A stretch of DNA of 64,000 nt, taken from NCBI GenBank assembly GCA_019638705.1, contig JAHBTI010000011.1, forward strand, positions 1-64,000, read 5' to 3'. The first letter of the stretch is position 1. Each line of letters opens with the position of its first letter. Below the pieces are notes generated by a model, which was given only the letters and a program-made list of their open reading frames with translations, was not told the origin of the DNA and ran no database searches. The translations under genes and the position numbers were made by a program. Shown here piece after piece: positions 9,449 to 18,480 of the stretch. The DNA is from Bacteroidota bacterium. GTDB taxonomy: Bacteria > Bacteroidota > Bacteroidia > B-17B0 > Aurantibacillaceae.

Positions 9449-10594
9449 ATGAAACGGTTAAAAATTGCATACCTCACGAGTTCAAATCCTTTGGATAAAA
9501 AATCGTGGTCGGGCATACATTATCATCTGTTTCACTCGTTGATTAAACAAGGTTGCGAAGCGGAATATTTGGGAAAGCCCGATGTTTCGTTTGCCGTTTT
9601 TATAGGAAGAATAAAATCGTTTTTGGCGCAAAAAATTTTGCGTAAACGTTATGATTACGGACATTCCACATTTTTGTCAAAACAATATGCAAAGTATTAC
9701 ACCAAAAAATTGCGCGAAAAAAAATACGATTTAATTTTTGCGCCTGCCGCTTCCACCGAAATTGCGTTTGTGAAAACAAATATTCCAATTGTGAGTTTGT
9801 CTGACACTACGTTTTTAAACATGGTGAATTATTATTTGAATTTTACCAATCTCACTCAATCTTCTTTCAGTCAGGGAAAAAAAATTGAGCAAAGTAATTT
9901 GTCAAAATCTGCTGCAATTTTGTATCCCTCGGCTTGGGCGGCAAATTCGGCTATGAAAGATTTTAATATTTCTTCCGAAAAAATAAACATCATTCCTTGG
10001 GGTGCAAACTTGGAAGATATTCCAAGCGCGGATAGTGTGTTGAACAAAACGAAATCGGAAACCTGTCGCTTGCTTTTTCTTGGTGTGGATTGGGAAAGGA
10101 AAGGCGGTGAAATTGCCTTTAACGCATTGCTTGAATTAAATAACATGAACATTGATACAACTTTGCTTGTATGCGGTTGTGTTCCGCCCGAAAAATTTAA
10201 GCACGAAAAAATGCGCGTTATTTCTTTCATTAATAAAAATAATCCCGAACAGCGAAAAGACTTAAACGACATTTTGTTGAATACAGATTTTTTAATTCTT
10301 CCCTCAAAAGCCGAATGTTTCGGTGTGGTTTTTTGCGAAGCGAGTGCTTACGCCATTCCAAGCATAACAAGCGATACAGGCGGAATTGAGGGTGCGGTAA
10401 AAAATAACAGTAACGGTTTTCGTTTACCCGCCAATGCCACAGGTTTGGATTACGCAAAAAAAATCTCAGAAATTTTTAAAGATAAAACTGCTTTTGAAAA
10501 TCTGAAACAAAGCAGCAGAAAATTATACGAAACAGATTTGAATTGGGAGGCTTGGGCAAAAAAAGCAAAAGCGGTGTTTGAGAAAGTTTCTTAA
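9449..10594 (+). CDS. Glycosyltransferase family 4
   Basis: A 381-residue GT4 enzyme. The N-terminal domain starts MKRLKIAYLTSSNPLDKKSWSGI, a common opening of these enzymes, and the donor domain contains IIPWGANLEDIP, RLLFLGVDWERKGGEIAFNALLEL (about 207-230) and the EX7E region KAECFGVVFCEASAYAIPSI (about 286-305). It is transcribed away from the ligase operon and ends in a strong hairpin terminator, so it is monocistronic. It is likely to act on the same surface polysaccharide as the neighbouring transferases; this is inferred from position only. Confidence 0.9.
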   Translation: MKRLKIAYLTSSNPLDKKSWSGIHYHLFHSLIKQGCEAEYLGKPDVSFAVFIGRIKSFLAQKILRKRYDYGHSTFLSKQYAKYYTKKLREKKYDLIFAPAASTEIAFVKTNIPIVSLSDTTFLNMVNYYLNFTNLTQSSFSQGKKIEQSNLSKSAAILYPSAWAANSAMKDFNISSEKINIIPWGANLEDIPSADSVLNKTKSETCRLLFLGVDWERKGGEIAFNALLELNNMNIDTTLLVCGCVPPEKFKHEKMRVISFINKNNPEQRKDLNDILLNTDFLILPSKAECFGVVFCEASAYAIPSITSDTGGIEGAVKNNSNGFRLPANATGLDYAKKISEIFKDKTAFENLKQSSRKLYETDLNWEAWAKKAKAVFEKVS

Positions 10595-10624
10595 CAATTA
10601 ACAGGTTCTATTTATCACCCAAAA

Positions 10625-10652
10625 AATACGCACAAGTGCGTATTGATTTTTT
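10625..10652 (+). terminator. Rho-independent terminator after the GT4 gene
   Basis: Perfect 9-base arms AATACGCAC (10625-10633) and GTGCGTATT (10636-10644) with an AA loop, followed by GA and a T7 run. It lies 31 bases after the GT4 stop codon. Confidence 0.85.
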
Positions 10653-10701
10653 TGAAAAGATTTTGTAATATTGTATTTAATTAACAAAAACCAATATTAT
10701 C

Positions 10702-11238
10702 ATGGCAAAAACCAAATCACACTTTTTAAGCATTGCAGTAGCTGCGCTGCTTATTACATCTGACATGAAAGCCCAATGGTATGGGCAAATCTATTACCAA
10801 CACAACAACGTTACCCTTTCATCGGGAAAGCGAACACCGATTGCGGGCAGTTTTATTTTAGGCAGTTTCATTCCCAATAAAGCTACAGCCGCCCTTCACG
10901 ATTTTTCCATTGATGTGGTTGACCAAAATAATGCAACGTATTCGGCTTGGGAATACCAAATAACAAATGATTGCAATGGGGTTATTAACTCTAATTTTAA
11001 TTGTAACGGCATTACCGTAATAGAAAACTCGGCATATAACGGCACAAGTGTTCTCGAAAAATATGTGTTGGCAGGTGGAACTGACGACATGATATTTTTT
11101 GCCTCACTTGGTATTACAGGCAATATTATTAATCAAGTGGGGTGGAGTTATGCAACGTATTACAAACCTGTTATCAGAGAATCGGTTTTAACCCCGGGTG
11201 AGTTTTACATTTGCGCCAGCGACGGATTTATCTCTTAA
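10702..11238 (+). CDS. T9SS cargo protein, N-terminal part of a frameshifted gene
   Basis: Encodes the signal peptide (SIAVAALLITSDMKAQ) and about 155 mature residues of a secreted protein (WYGQIYYQHNNVTLSSG...). The frame ends with PGEFYICASDGFIS and a stop. The continuation (SLNVMRVDYMGNQIWG) is present without a gap in the next frame, which is entered near 11226. Removing one T from the TTT at 11226-11228 would join the two parts into one protein of about 629 residues (...CASDGLSLNVMRVDYMG...). The function of the domain is unknown; it belongs to a bacteroidetal class that reports delta-like 'MRxDxxGNxIW' beta-propeller repeats. It may be a real frameshift, a sequencing error, or a switchable tract. 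Confidence 0.65.
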   Translation: MAKTKSHFLSIAVAALLITSDMKAQWYGQIYYQHNNVTLSSGKRTPIAGSFILGSFIPNKATAALHDFSIDVVDQNNATYSAWEYQITNDCNGVINSNFNCNGITVIENSAYNGTSVLEKYVLAGGTDDMIFFASLGITGNIINQVGWSYATYYKPVIRESVLTPGEFYICASDGFIS

Positions 11239-12589
11239 TGTAATGAGAGTTGATTATATGGGAAATCAGATTTGGGGACATGAATTTTCTTATTCTACCA
11301 CCGATGCCTTTGATGCCCGCGACATTATTGAATCGCCTTACGGCTCCATAACAACTCCAGAAGTAATTGTGGTGGGACATTCTGAAAGTCCGTATTCTTA
11401 TCCTCAATCAAGTGCCGCCGACGGCTTTTTTTTAAGATTAAATGCCACAAACGGTAATGTAATTAATGATGTGGTTTATAATCAACCCGCACCGCTTATA
11501 TTAAATTATGAACCCGTTTGGGCAATTCCCTATATTGACAGTGATAATTGGTTTTCCTCTATTGAAATTGCCGATTCTCCCACCGGCGGTTCAACTTCCG
11601 GGGGCGGTAAGGGCTTTGTGTTAGGCGGACAAGCCGTAATGCCGGGTATGCTTGCAAATTACGATTATCCGCAATGGGTGTGCAAGTTAGACCCCACAGG
11701 TATTGATATATGGTCAAGCCTTATTGAACCCTCATGGGCTACTTTCGGCACATGGTCGGGTATGCAAATATGTAGAGTACAGGAACGCTACAACACCAAT
11801 ACAGCACCGCCTACTTACGAATATTACGCCACAGGCAGCAAGGACTATGCTCCTGCAACGGAGTTGGTAGTGTATAAATTAGATGACAACGGTGATGTGT
11901 TGAGTTTTCCTCCCACTACTGATACCGAATTTCATTATGCGGCTTTAACCACTCCTGCAAAAGGGCTTAGCAATTACGGCGACCTTAGCCTGATTGAAAC
12001 AGGCGGCTTGAGTTTTCCTGACGGTGGCTTTCAGGCTTACGGTACCACCGTAGGCAACCCAAGCAATGATATGATAGTGAAAGCCTATTTTAACGGGGAA
12101 AGTAACACTCCGGCCGGCTGCAATGCTAACATTCAGAAAATAAATGGCGTACATAAAGCTGTAATTAAATACCCCGACTATTCATTCGGTTCTACTTTTC
12201 AGACGGCTGCCATTGGTCAATGTGGCAGTATTTTGTTGTCTCAGCTCACTAATCTCATAACTGCTGCACCTTGCACAACACCTTTGAACACTAACGGCAG
12301 TAATGCAAGAGCATTATCTCTTACAAACTATGAGCAAACCAAAGAAGATATTAAACTGTTCCCAAACCCAATTAAAAGCAATGTTATTTTAAGTATGCCT
12401 GTTTCCAAAAGCGGACAAGCCTTTGTTTATAACAGCACAGGGCAATTGGTAAAAGCCATTGATTTTGACAATACAGAAGAAGTAAGCATTGATTTTGCCG
12501 AATTAAAATTACCAAGCGGTTTTTATGTTATAAAAGTGAAAACGAAAACTGCCGAAACTACGTTTAAAGCAATTTACAATCCCGAATAA
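11198..12589 (+). CDS. T9SS type A cargo protein, C-terminal part of the frameshifted gene
   Basis: The frame is open from a GTG at 11198, but authentic homology seems to start around SLNVMRVDYMGNQIWGHEF. The part up to the frame change duplicates the DNA of the preceding frame and is not an independent start. The body contains propeller-like repeats (VDYMGNQIWGHEF, CKLDPTGIDIWSS, YKLDDNGDVLSF) with conserved Asp-x-x-Gly turns. The last 80 residues form a type A sorting domain: IKLFPNPIKSNVILSM, then FVYNSTGQLVKAID and LPSGFYVIKVKTKTAETTFK. No signal peptide is present in this part, so without the upstream fragment it could not be exported. The next cargo gene starts 22 bases downstream and may be co-transcribed. 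Confidence 0.7.
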   Translation: MSFTFAPATDLSLNVMRVDYMGNQIWGHEFSYSTTDAFDARDIIESPYGSITTPEVIVVGHSESPYSYPQSSAADGFFLRLNATNGNVINDVVYNQPAPLILNYEPVWAIPYIDSDNWFSSIEIADSPTGGSTSGGGKGFVLGGQAVMPGMLANYDYPQWVCKLDPTGIDIWSSLIEPSWATFGTWSGMQICRVQERYNTNTAPPTYEYYATGSKDYAPATELVVYKLDDNGDVLSFPPTTDTEFHYAALTTPAKGLSNYGDLSLIETGGLSFPDGGFQAYGTTVGNPSNDMIVKAYFNGESNTPAGCNANIQKINGVHKAVIKYPDYSFGSTFQTAAIGQCGSILLSQLTNLITAAPCTTPLNTNGSNARALSLTNYEQTKEDIKLFPNPIKSNVILSMPVSKSGQAFVYNSTGQLVKAIDFDNTEEVSIDFAELKLPSGFYVIKVKTKTAETTFKAIYNPE

Positions 12590-12611
12590 CCTTATTGAAA
12601 AACCAATTGCC

Positions 12612-14762
12612 ATGAAACAGATTTATTTCCTTTTATACATACTCTATTCAACACTTGCTTTTACCCAATCTACAAGCACGTTTCAAACCGTAAACAGCAA
12701 GTGGTGTTTTGGCAAAAAAGGTTATTTAGATTTCATGACTGCCCCACCCACTGTTGATAGTAGCGCGGTTACACATATGGGTGCGAGACCTGTGTCTGTT
12801 GCTGATGCCGACGGCAACTTGTTGTTTTACTCAGACGGAGGACGTGTATGGAATAAACAACACATGATAATGGCAAACGGAAATTTTACTCCCGATAGCA
12901 GCGGTGCTTATAATGCTGTTGTCATAAAACAGCCTTGCAGTTCCACTATATATTACATATTCTGTATAAAACAAAACACTGGTAGTGGCAATGGCAACAC
13001 AATGTTATGTTATCATACAATAGATATGAGTTTGGCAGCGGGTATGGGCTCTGTAACTGCGTATAATATTCCTTTGACTTCAGGCAATTTCGGAGAACCG
13101 CTTCACGCTACCAAACACGCCAACGGTATAGATTACTGGATAATGATACATGAAACGGAGACAAATAATTTCAGAGCCTATTTGTTTACGCCAGTAGGAA
13201 TAAGTGCTACTCCCGTCATTTCTTCAGTAGGTTCAATATTTGCTTCTTATACTAATAATGGTGGACATGGGAATTTGAAATTCAGCCCGACGGGACAAAA
13301 AATCGGAGTTACCGTTCTATCCTCCAGTGTATCTGTCGGTATAGCCGGTATAATAGAACTTTTGGATTTTGACAACGGTACAGGTATAGTCAGTAATCCT
13401 CTTACTTTAGCTACGGATTGGGGACCGTATAGTTGTGAATTTTCTGCCGACGGCACAAAATTTTATAGCTGTGGAACATTATTTACAAACCGACTAACAC
13501 AATGGGATTTGAGTGGAGGGGGTGCTTCGGCTGTTCTTTCTTCATCTGTTGTTTTGTACAACGGAGCCTCACAGGGCTATGTGAATTTTGGAGCTATGCA
13601 GTTAGCTCCGAACGGAAAAATATATATTTCGGGCATACCCACTACTTTTAATGGTGCTACTGATAATTATTCTCTTAGTGTTATTAATAATCCCAACACG
13701 GCAGGTTTGGCTTGTAATTACTCTCACCTCACTCAAGCTATCTCATTAAACACAAGTTATTATGGGTTTGGTAGTGGAGATTTTTCCTATCGTATTCCCA
13801 ATATGCTTTCTTTGCCCTGCGCAAGTAATTTTAATTTATCAAGTAACAATGTTACTACTTGCTATCAGGCAGCCACAGGCAATGTTTCTGCCATTAATTT
13901 TGCAGGCTGCCCAAGGTTTAAATGGAGTAATGGTATAAACACTTACACCACACAGCAAGTCAGCACACTAAGCGCAGGCACATGGAGTGTAAAAGTAGCC
14001 GATGATATGGGTTGCTATACACAACGTGTATTTACGGTTTCAGAGTTGCCGCCGCCCAGCACAACGCCAAGCATTACAAGCAACGGTAATATTGCCATTT
14101 GTGCAGGCGATACAATTACACTAAGCGCAAGCGGTGCAAATTCATATTTGTGGAGTAACGGCGCACAAACACAAAGCATTACCGTTGCGCCAACACAAAA
14201 TTCAACTTATTACGTTACAATTACAGATGCAAACGGTTGCCTTGTAAACAGCACACCCATTACCGTAAGCGTTAGCGCAGTGCCCGCATTAAGCATAAGC
14301 GGCTCTACTATTTATTGCAGCGCACAAATAGTTACACTCACCGCTTCGGGTGCCTACAATTATTATTGGCAATGGGGCGGTGCTCATGCACACGCTTCCT
14401 CACCACAAATTGTTCTAAAACAGGGCGTAACCACCCAATACACCCTTACAGGCACAAACGAGTACGGCTGCAAAAGTGTAGAGGTGGTTACGGTTACTAT
14501 TGGCTGCGTGGGGAGTGATGAGTTAGAAGTTAGGAGTGATGAGATGAGGGTTTATCCTAATCCTGTAAATGAAATTTTAAATGTTGGATTGGAAATGATA
14601 AATAAAAAAGCGGTTGAAATTTTTGTTTACGATGTTTTAGGCAGAGAGGTCATTCATAATTCTACATTTAACATTCATCATTCCATTGATGTGCGCGGAT
14701 TAAAGAGCGGAATGTATTTCCTAAAAATCGGAAATCAAACGCAGAAGTTTGTGAAGGAATAA
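12612..14762 (+). CDS. T9SS type A secreted protein with SSM/propeller and Ig-like domains
   Basis: A 716-residue exported protein. A signal peptide (QIYFLLYILYSTLAFTQ) is followed by a roughly 400-residue propeller-like domain of the bacteroidetal type beginning KWCFGKKGYLDF with VADADGNLLFYSDGGRVWNK and MQLAPNGKIYIS. Two Cys-containing Ig-like repeats follow (about 400-630; CAGDTITLSASGANSYLWSNG). The C-terminus is a type A sorting domain: RVYPNPVNEILNVG, VYDVLGREVIHNS, LKSGMYFLKIGNQTQKFVKE. The ending is almost the same as that of the giant protein at 27623-30847, showing exchange or shared ancestry of the sorting module. The linker before the domain (DELEVRSDEMR) is encoded by repetitive filler-like DNA. 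The biological target is unknown. Confidence 0.87.
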   Translation: MKQIYFLLYILYSTLAFTQSTSTFQTVNSKWCFGKKGYLDFMTAPPTVDSSAVTHMGARPVSVADADGNLLFYSDGGRVWNKQHMIMANGNFTPDSSGAYNAVVIKQPCSSTIYYIFCIKQNTGSGNGNTMLCYHTIDMSLAAGMGSVTAYNIPLTSGNFGEPLHATKHANGIDYWIMIHETETNNFRAYLFTPVGISATPVISSVGSIFASYTNNGGHGNLKFSPTGQKIGVTVLSSSVSVGIAGIIELLDFDNGTGIVSNPLTLATDWGPYSCEFSADGTKFYSCGTLFTNRLTQWDLSGGGASAVLSSSVVLYNGASQGYVNFGAMQLAPNGKIYISGIPTTFNGATDNYSLSVINNPNTAGLACNYSHLTQAISLNTSYYGFGSGDFSYRIPNMLSLPCASNFNLSSNNVTTCYQAATGNVSAINFAGCPRFKWSNGINTYTTQQVSTLSAGTWSVKVADDMGCYTQRVFTVSELPPPSTTPSITSNGNIAICAGDTITLSASGANSYLWSNGAQTQSITVAPTQNSTYYVTITDANGCLVNSTPITVSVSAVPALSISGSTIYCSAQIVTLTASGAYNYYWQWGGAHAHASSPQIVLKQGVTTQYTLTGTNEYGCKSVEVVTVTIGCVGSDELEVRSDEMRVYPNPVNEILNVGLEMINKKAVEIFVYDVLGREVIHNSTFNIHHSIDVRGLKSGMYFLKIGNQTQKFVKE

Positions 14763-14791
14763 AAACACCCAATTTCGTATTTGAGAAAGTT

Positions 14792-15643
14792 TTATCCCAA
14801 ATACATTAACTCCTTAAACTTTTCTTTGTTTTCTGTAATGTATTTCGGAAAAGTGTTGTCTAATTTGATGAACGAATATTTAAAATTTCGCCCAAAAATA
14901 TCTTCGCCTTTGTAAATCATTTCCTTGATTTTTTCGGGATTTTTGTATTCGGGCTTGTTGTATTCGTTATGCGCAAAGGCTTCCAATTTTTTTATAATGC
15001 GTTCCACACCGCCCAAGTAAGAAAAATGCCAACCGCCGTTTTTTACAAATGTGTATTTCTGTTTTCTGAAAAAATGAATAATGTTCCAAGCCAAGCGGTG
15101 CAGGGGTTTTGGGTGATATAAACTTTGCAGCAACATGGCATTTTCACGCAAGGTTTGCGGCAATTCTAATTTGTAATAAGGCAACATAATTGACCCGTGC
15201 CAAGAGTAATTTTTGTTTGAAGCCTCCACGCAATTCACAAAATAGTAAAACATACGTTGCTTAAAAATTTTAATGCCGTTTGTATTTTTGTACTCAGCAA
15301 TTTTTTCGGGATTGGGAATTTCGTCCACATCAGAAATGATGATTGTGTCATCGGCTTTACAATGTTTCAATCCTTCTTTAATCCTGTTTCGCTGATGATG
15401 TTCATACACCCATGAATTGTTATTCGGATTTTCGGGATAAGTGTCCACCACCACATGAATAATTTTATCGGCAAAGGCGGCAAACTTTTCTTTGTTTTCC
15501 TGAAAAACTAAAGGCTTCGGTTTTCCCTGATGTGTACGGTTTGCCTCCACCAATACAAATTTATCCACCACGCTGTTGAGGGTGTTCAATCGGATTTCTA
15601 AAATCTCCAGTTCATTAAAAAAAGTGAAACAATCGTAAACCAT
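14792..15643 (-). CDS. Glycosyltransferase family 17
   Basis: A 283-residue protein whose start MVYDCFTFFNELEILEIRLN and VDKFVLVEANRTHQGKPKPL are hallmarks of GT17 (beta-1,4-N-acetylglucosaminyltransferase family, PF04724). The DTIIISDVDEIPNPEKI stretch (about 97-113) supplies the metal-binding DxD-like motif, and GWHFSYLGGVERIIKKLEAFAHNEYN (about 209-234) is the conserved C-terminal block. Bacterial members occur in polysaccharide clusters, but their sugars are poorly characterised. It follows the flippase gene with a gap of 4 bases, so the two form an operon. Confidence 0.9.
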   Translation of the reverse strand: MVYDCFTFFNELEILEIRLNTLNSVVDKFVLVEANRTHQGKPKPLVFQENKEKFAAFADKIIHVVVDTYPENPNNNSWVYEHHQRNRIKEGLKHCKADDTIIISDVDEIPNPEKIAEYKNTNGIKIFKQRMFYYFVNCVEASNKNYSWHGSIMLPYYKLELPQTLRENAMLLQSLYHPKPLHRLAWNIIHFFRKQKYTFVKNGGWHFSYLGGVERIIKKLEAFAHNEYNKPEYKNPEKIKEMIYKGEDIFGRNFKYSFIKLDNTFPKYITENKEKFKELMYLG

Positions 15644-15647
15644 AAAT

Positions 15648-16904
15648 TTAATTTTTTTGTTTGCTGATGTTGATTAATAACAAAATTAAAAGTATTGATA
15701 AAATGGATTGCGTAATTGAAATGAGCCACAAAGTAATATTGATATTTTGAAAATACCAACCGCCCACGCAAAATGCAATTAAGAAAACGATGGAAGAAAA
15801 AACGGAAAAAATCAACACATGGCGTTGTTTGTTTACTATGGAAGCAATTTGCGAAATGGGTGCGCGGATTAAATCAAAAAACGTCCAAAAGGCTAATATT
15901 TTCGCATATTCGCCTGATATACTCCAATTATTTCCAAACACAAAAGCAAACAATTCTTCACCGAAAAACATTAAAATAACAGGAACAGGCGAAGCAATTA
16001 ATGCCAAACGAAAAATTGTTTTTTTCACTAAAGGCAATAAGGAATTTCCGTTGCGGTAAATTTCCGATGCTTCTGCAAAAAAAACGTGCGCAACAGGCGT
16101 TACCAATAATCTCACAGGAACTTGCAGCACGCGCATCCCCATAGCAAAGTAGCCGACTATTGCCGCATCAAAAAAATAATCTAACAATAACGCGAATGCG
16201 CTCATCTGAAAAATTTCTACAAAACCTTGTGTCACGTTTATTTTCGGAAACTCGTTGTATGTTTTAAATGTTTGTTTTAATTCCTGAAATGAAAAAGCAA
16301 ATTGCTTCAAGGGGAATTTTTTAAAGACAATAATCAGCAGCAGCACAAACGAAATAAATTGTCCTGCCAACGTGCCGAACAATAAACCGATGGAAGAAAA
16401 TCCTACCAACAATAAAGAAACCGTTCCGTTTACAATCGGTTCTATCACCCGTATGCCCGAAATGTTTTTAAAATTTTTGATGCGCACGTTCCACATCCAG
16501 CAAATTTGAAATCCTGTTAAGAAAATGATGGAAGGAATTAAATAAAACAGCCAATCAGAAACTACGGGCGTATTGTAGAGATGAAAAATTTTAACGACAA
16601 TTACGCCCAACAAAGCAATTACACTTGTAAAAATTAAAACCCAGAACGAAAGGGAAAATAATTTTTTTGCGTCTTCATCGTTATTGCTTGCCACAAGAGC
16701 CACGTCAAATTTTGCCGCCGAAAAAACGGTGATGAACGAAACTATTGCCATAAACACCGACAAATAACCAAATTGTTCGGGCGTGTAAATTCGCGTTAAA
16801 ACAATGTTGAATGAAAAATTTACGACCTGCGCCAAAATCGAAGCAGAAACTAAAGTTAGCACGCTTTTGAAAAAATTGGATTTGCTTTTAATTGCCGAAA
16901 ACAC
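15648..16904 (-). CDS. Polysaccharide flippase (Wzx/RfbX-like, MOP superfamily)
   Basis: A 418-residue integral membrane protein with about 12 predicted helices. The opening FFKSVLTLVSASILAQVVNFSFNIVLTRIYTPEQFGYLSVFMAIVSF is typical of Wzx-type polysaccharide exporters, followed by the conserved AAKFDVALVASNND stretch. It would move lipid-linked oligosaccharide units across the inner membrane. The pairing with a ligase/polymerase and five transferases in the same region suggests a Wzx/Wzy-type O-antigen or capsule pathway. It is divergent from a hypothetical gene. The start ATG at 16904 is the first after an in-frame stop and fits the family. Confidence 0.88.
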   Translation of the reverse strand: MFSAIKSKSNFFKSVLTLVSASILAQVVNFSFNIVLTRIYTPEQFGYLSVFMAIVSFITVFSAAKFDVALVASNNDEDAKKLFSLSFWVLIFTSVIALLGVIVVKIFHLYNTPVVSDWLFYLIPSIIFLTGFQICWMWNVRIKNFKNISGIRVIEPIVNGTVSLLLVGFSSIGLLFGTLAGQFISFVLLLIIVFKKFPLKQFAFSFQELKQTFKTYNEFPKINVTQGFVEIFQMSAFALLLDYFFDAAIVGYFAMGMRVLQVPVRLLVTPVAHVFFAEASEIYRNGNSLLPLVKKTIFRLALIASPVPVILMFFGEELFAFVFGNNWSISGEYAKILAFWTFFDLIRAPISQIASIVNKQRHVLIFSVFSSIVFLIAFCVGGWYFQNINITLWLISITQSILSILLILLLINISKQKN

Positions 16905-16963
16905 AGACGGTATCTTTTCGGCAAAAGTAGGTTTTCATACTGATTAACAAACAAATTTTATAG

Positions 16964-16971
16964 TAATTTTG
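16964..16971 (+). promoter_or_regulatory. TAATTTTG -7 box before a hypothetical gene
   Basis: Matches the Bacteroidota -7 consensus TAnnTTTG. It ends 11 bases before the ATG at 16983, which would leave a very short or leaderless transcript. No good -33 TTTG was seen. Confidence 0.4.
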
Positions 16972-16982
16972 TTCTCCAAAAG

Positions 16983-17549
16983 ATGCACACCATAGAACCA
17001 TATTATAACTGGCGACATTTATACGTGGCAGCGGAAGACCCGCAATCGCCGTTTTATGGGCGCGAATACAGCGAGTTTGAATACAGCAACACCATTTACA
17101 ATTATTACATTCACCCGCAGTGGGACGATATTGGCAGCGAAACGCTTTACATAAAAATTCTGTTTGTGGATTATCACGAAAAATACGCAATCATTGAATT
17201 AATAGGCGAATGGAACGATGCGATTAATAACGACATTATGCTTTTGAAGCGCGATTTTATTGACGAATTAAACTTTTACGGCATAAACAAATACATTTTA
17301 ATCGGCGAGAACGTGCTTAATTTTCATTACAGCGACGACAGCTATTACGAAGAATGGTTTGAAGAAAACGGCGAAGGTTGGATTGCTTTATTGAATTTCC
17401 GCGAACACGTTCTTAAAGAATTTAAACAAGCCAATTTGGATTATTATTTTATTTCGGGTGGCGAGTTGGACGATTTTCATTGGCGCAAATTCTCACCCGG
17501 GCAGGTGTTTGGTAATGTGAGCAAGATTATTAATAAGAGATTGAGTTAG
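16983..17549 (+). CDS. Conserved hypothetical protein
   Basis: A 188-residue soluble, acidic and aromatic-rich protein (starts MHTIEPYYNWRHLYVAAEDP). It lacks a signal peptide or membrane segment. Notable stretches are FYGREYSEFEYSNTIYNYYIHPQWDDIGSETLY (residues about 24-56) and a C-terminal GGELDDFHWRKFSPGQVFG. I do not recognise a characterised family; similar proteins appear to be restricted to Bacteroidota, but this is from memory. It lies between the flippase and a methyltransferase, on the opposite strand to the former. The next gene starts 36 bases after its stop, so co-transcription is possible. Confidence 0.75.
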   Translation: MHTIEPYYNWRHLYVAAEDPQSPFYGREYSEFEYSNTIYNYYIHPQWDDIGSETLYIKILFVDYHEKYAIIELIGEWNDAINNDIMLLKRDFIDELNFYGINKYILIGENVLNFHYSDDSYYEEWFEENGEGWIALLNFREHVLKEFKQANLDYYFISGGELDDFHWRKFSPGQVFGNVSKIINKRLS

Positions 17550-17584
17550 AATTTAGATATTAGCATTTAGAATTTCCCCCAATT

Positions 17585-18349
17585 ATGTTTCACTTTTTAT
17601 TACGCACCATTCCTCGCCCAATTTTAATTTGGTTTAGTTTGGGTTTCAGCAAAATTGCGCCAATCATCTATTACGGCACACGCTACGAAGACCCGATTAC
17701 AGGAAAAACATACCGCAAATTTTTACCTTACGGCTATGCAGGGCGAGCCAAACGCAAAAATGTATTATGTCCGGGCAGCTTGTCTTTAGAGCGACACAGG
17801 TTATTGTGGTTGTATCTGAAAGCAAAAACAGATTTTTTTACTAAGCCGTATAAAATGCTGCACATTGCGCCCGAACAGTGTTTTTACAAATTGTTTAAAG
17901 CGCAAAAAAATTTAGACTACACAACGGGCGATTACAACAGCCCCATTGCCGATGTGCATTTTGATTTGCATCACGCGCCGTTTGAAGACAACAGTTTTGA
18001 CGTAATTTTTTGCAATCATGTGTTAGAACACGTAGAAGATGCCGAGCAATGTATGCACGAACTGTATCGCATTATGAAACCAAACGGTTGGGGAATTTTT
18101 CAAGTGCCCTTAGATACAACACGCGCCACCACTTACGAAGACAAATCAATTACAAGCCCCGAAGAACGCGAAAAATATTTTTGGCAAAAAGACCATGTGC
18201 GTTTGTTTGGTTTGGATTATAAAGACAAATTAGCTGCCGCAGGATTTGATGTTACCGTTGATGATTTTGTGAACACGCTTAGTCCCGAACAGATTGACAG
18301 ATACCGTTTGCCCGCAGGTGAGATGATTTATTTGTGTAGGAAGTTATAA
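17585..18349 (+). CDS. SAM-dependent methyltransferase (type 11)
   Basis: A 254-residue class I methyltransferase. After an N-terminal region with GKTYRKFLPYGYAGRAKRKNVLCPGSLSLERHRLLWLYL, the Rossmann core is MLHIAPEQCFYKLF (motif I region, about 96), DYNSPIADVHFDLHHAPFEDNSFDVIFCNHVLEHV (motifs II-IV) and RIMKPNGWGIFQVPLD (motif post-I). The N-terminal Cys-Pro-Gly-Ser-L-SLERHR block is typical of methyltransferases in glycan loci. The substrate is unknown; a sugar or lipid-linked glycan is plausible from position. The 15 bases upstream of its ATG (AGAATTTCCCCCAAT and flanking bases) recur before the marC start on the other strand. Confidence 0.83.
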   Translation: MFHFLLRTIPRPILIWFSLGFSKIAPIIYYGTRYEDPITGKTYRKFLPYGYAGRAKRKNVLCPGSLSLERHRLLWLYLKAKTDFFTKPYKMLHIAPEQCFYKLFKAQKNLDYTTGDYNSPIADVHFDLHHAPFEDNSFDVIFCNHVLEHVEDAEQCMHELYRIMKPNGWGIFQVPLDTTRATTYEDKSITSPEEREKYFWQKDHVRLFGLDYKDKLAAAGFDVTVDDFVNTLSPEQIDRYRLPAGEMIYLCRKL

Positions 18350-18424
18350 GTCGCAAGATTTTAGTCATTAGTCGTAGTCTTGTGATTTTTCGGACTTACG
18401 ACTTGTATCTTCTGACTTGCGACT
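18348..18424. repeat. Inverted-repeat filler built from AGTCGCAAG/AGTCGTAAGT words
   Basis: The outer arms AGTCGCAAG (18349-18357) and CTTGCGACT (18416-18424) are exact inverted copies. Imperfect copies of the same word lie between them (GTCGTAGTCTTG, CTTACGACTTG). It occupies the convergent space between two genes. Confidence 0.6.
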
Positions 18425-18455
18425 AAAAATAAAAAAGCCCTGAATTTTTATTCAG
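18425..18455 (-). terminator. Terminator of the small lipoprotein gene
   Basis: On the minus strand CTGAAT-AAAA-ATTCAG is followed by GGGCTTTTTTATTTTT. It lies 26 bases past the stop codon of the gene at 18481-18741. Confidence 0.75.
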
Positions 18456-18480
18456 AACTTTTCTTTCAGTTACTAACAGA

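Noticed and set aside
11220..11232. Programmed ribosomal frameshift at the split T9SS gene
   Set aside because: No slippery heptamer or downstream pseudoknot is evident; a plain indel explains the split more simply.
11198..11238. Independent gene starting at GTG 11198
   Set aside because: Its first codons are the second frame of the preceding gene and it lacks a signal peptide; it is the tail of the same gene.
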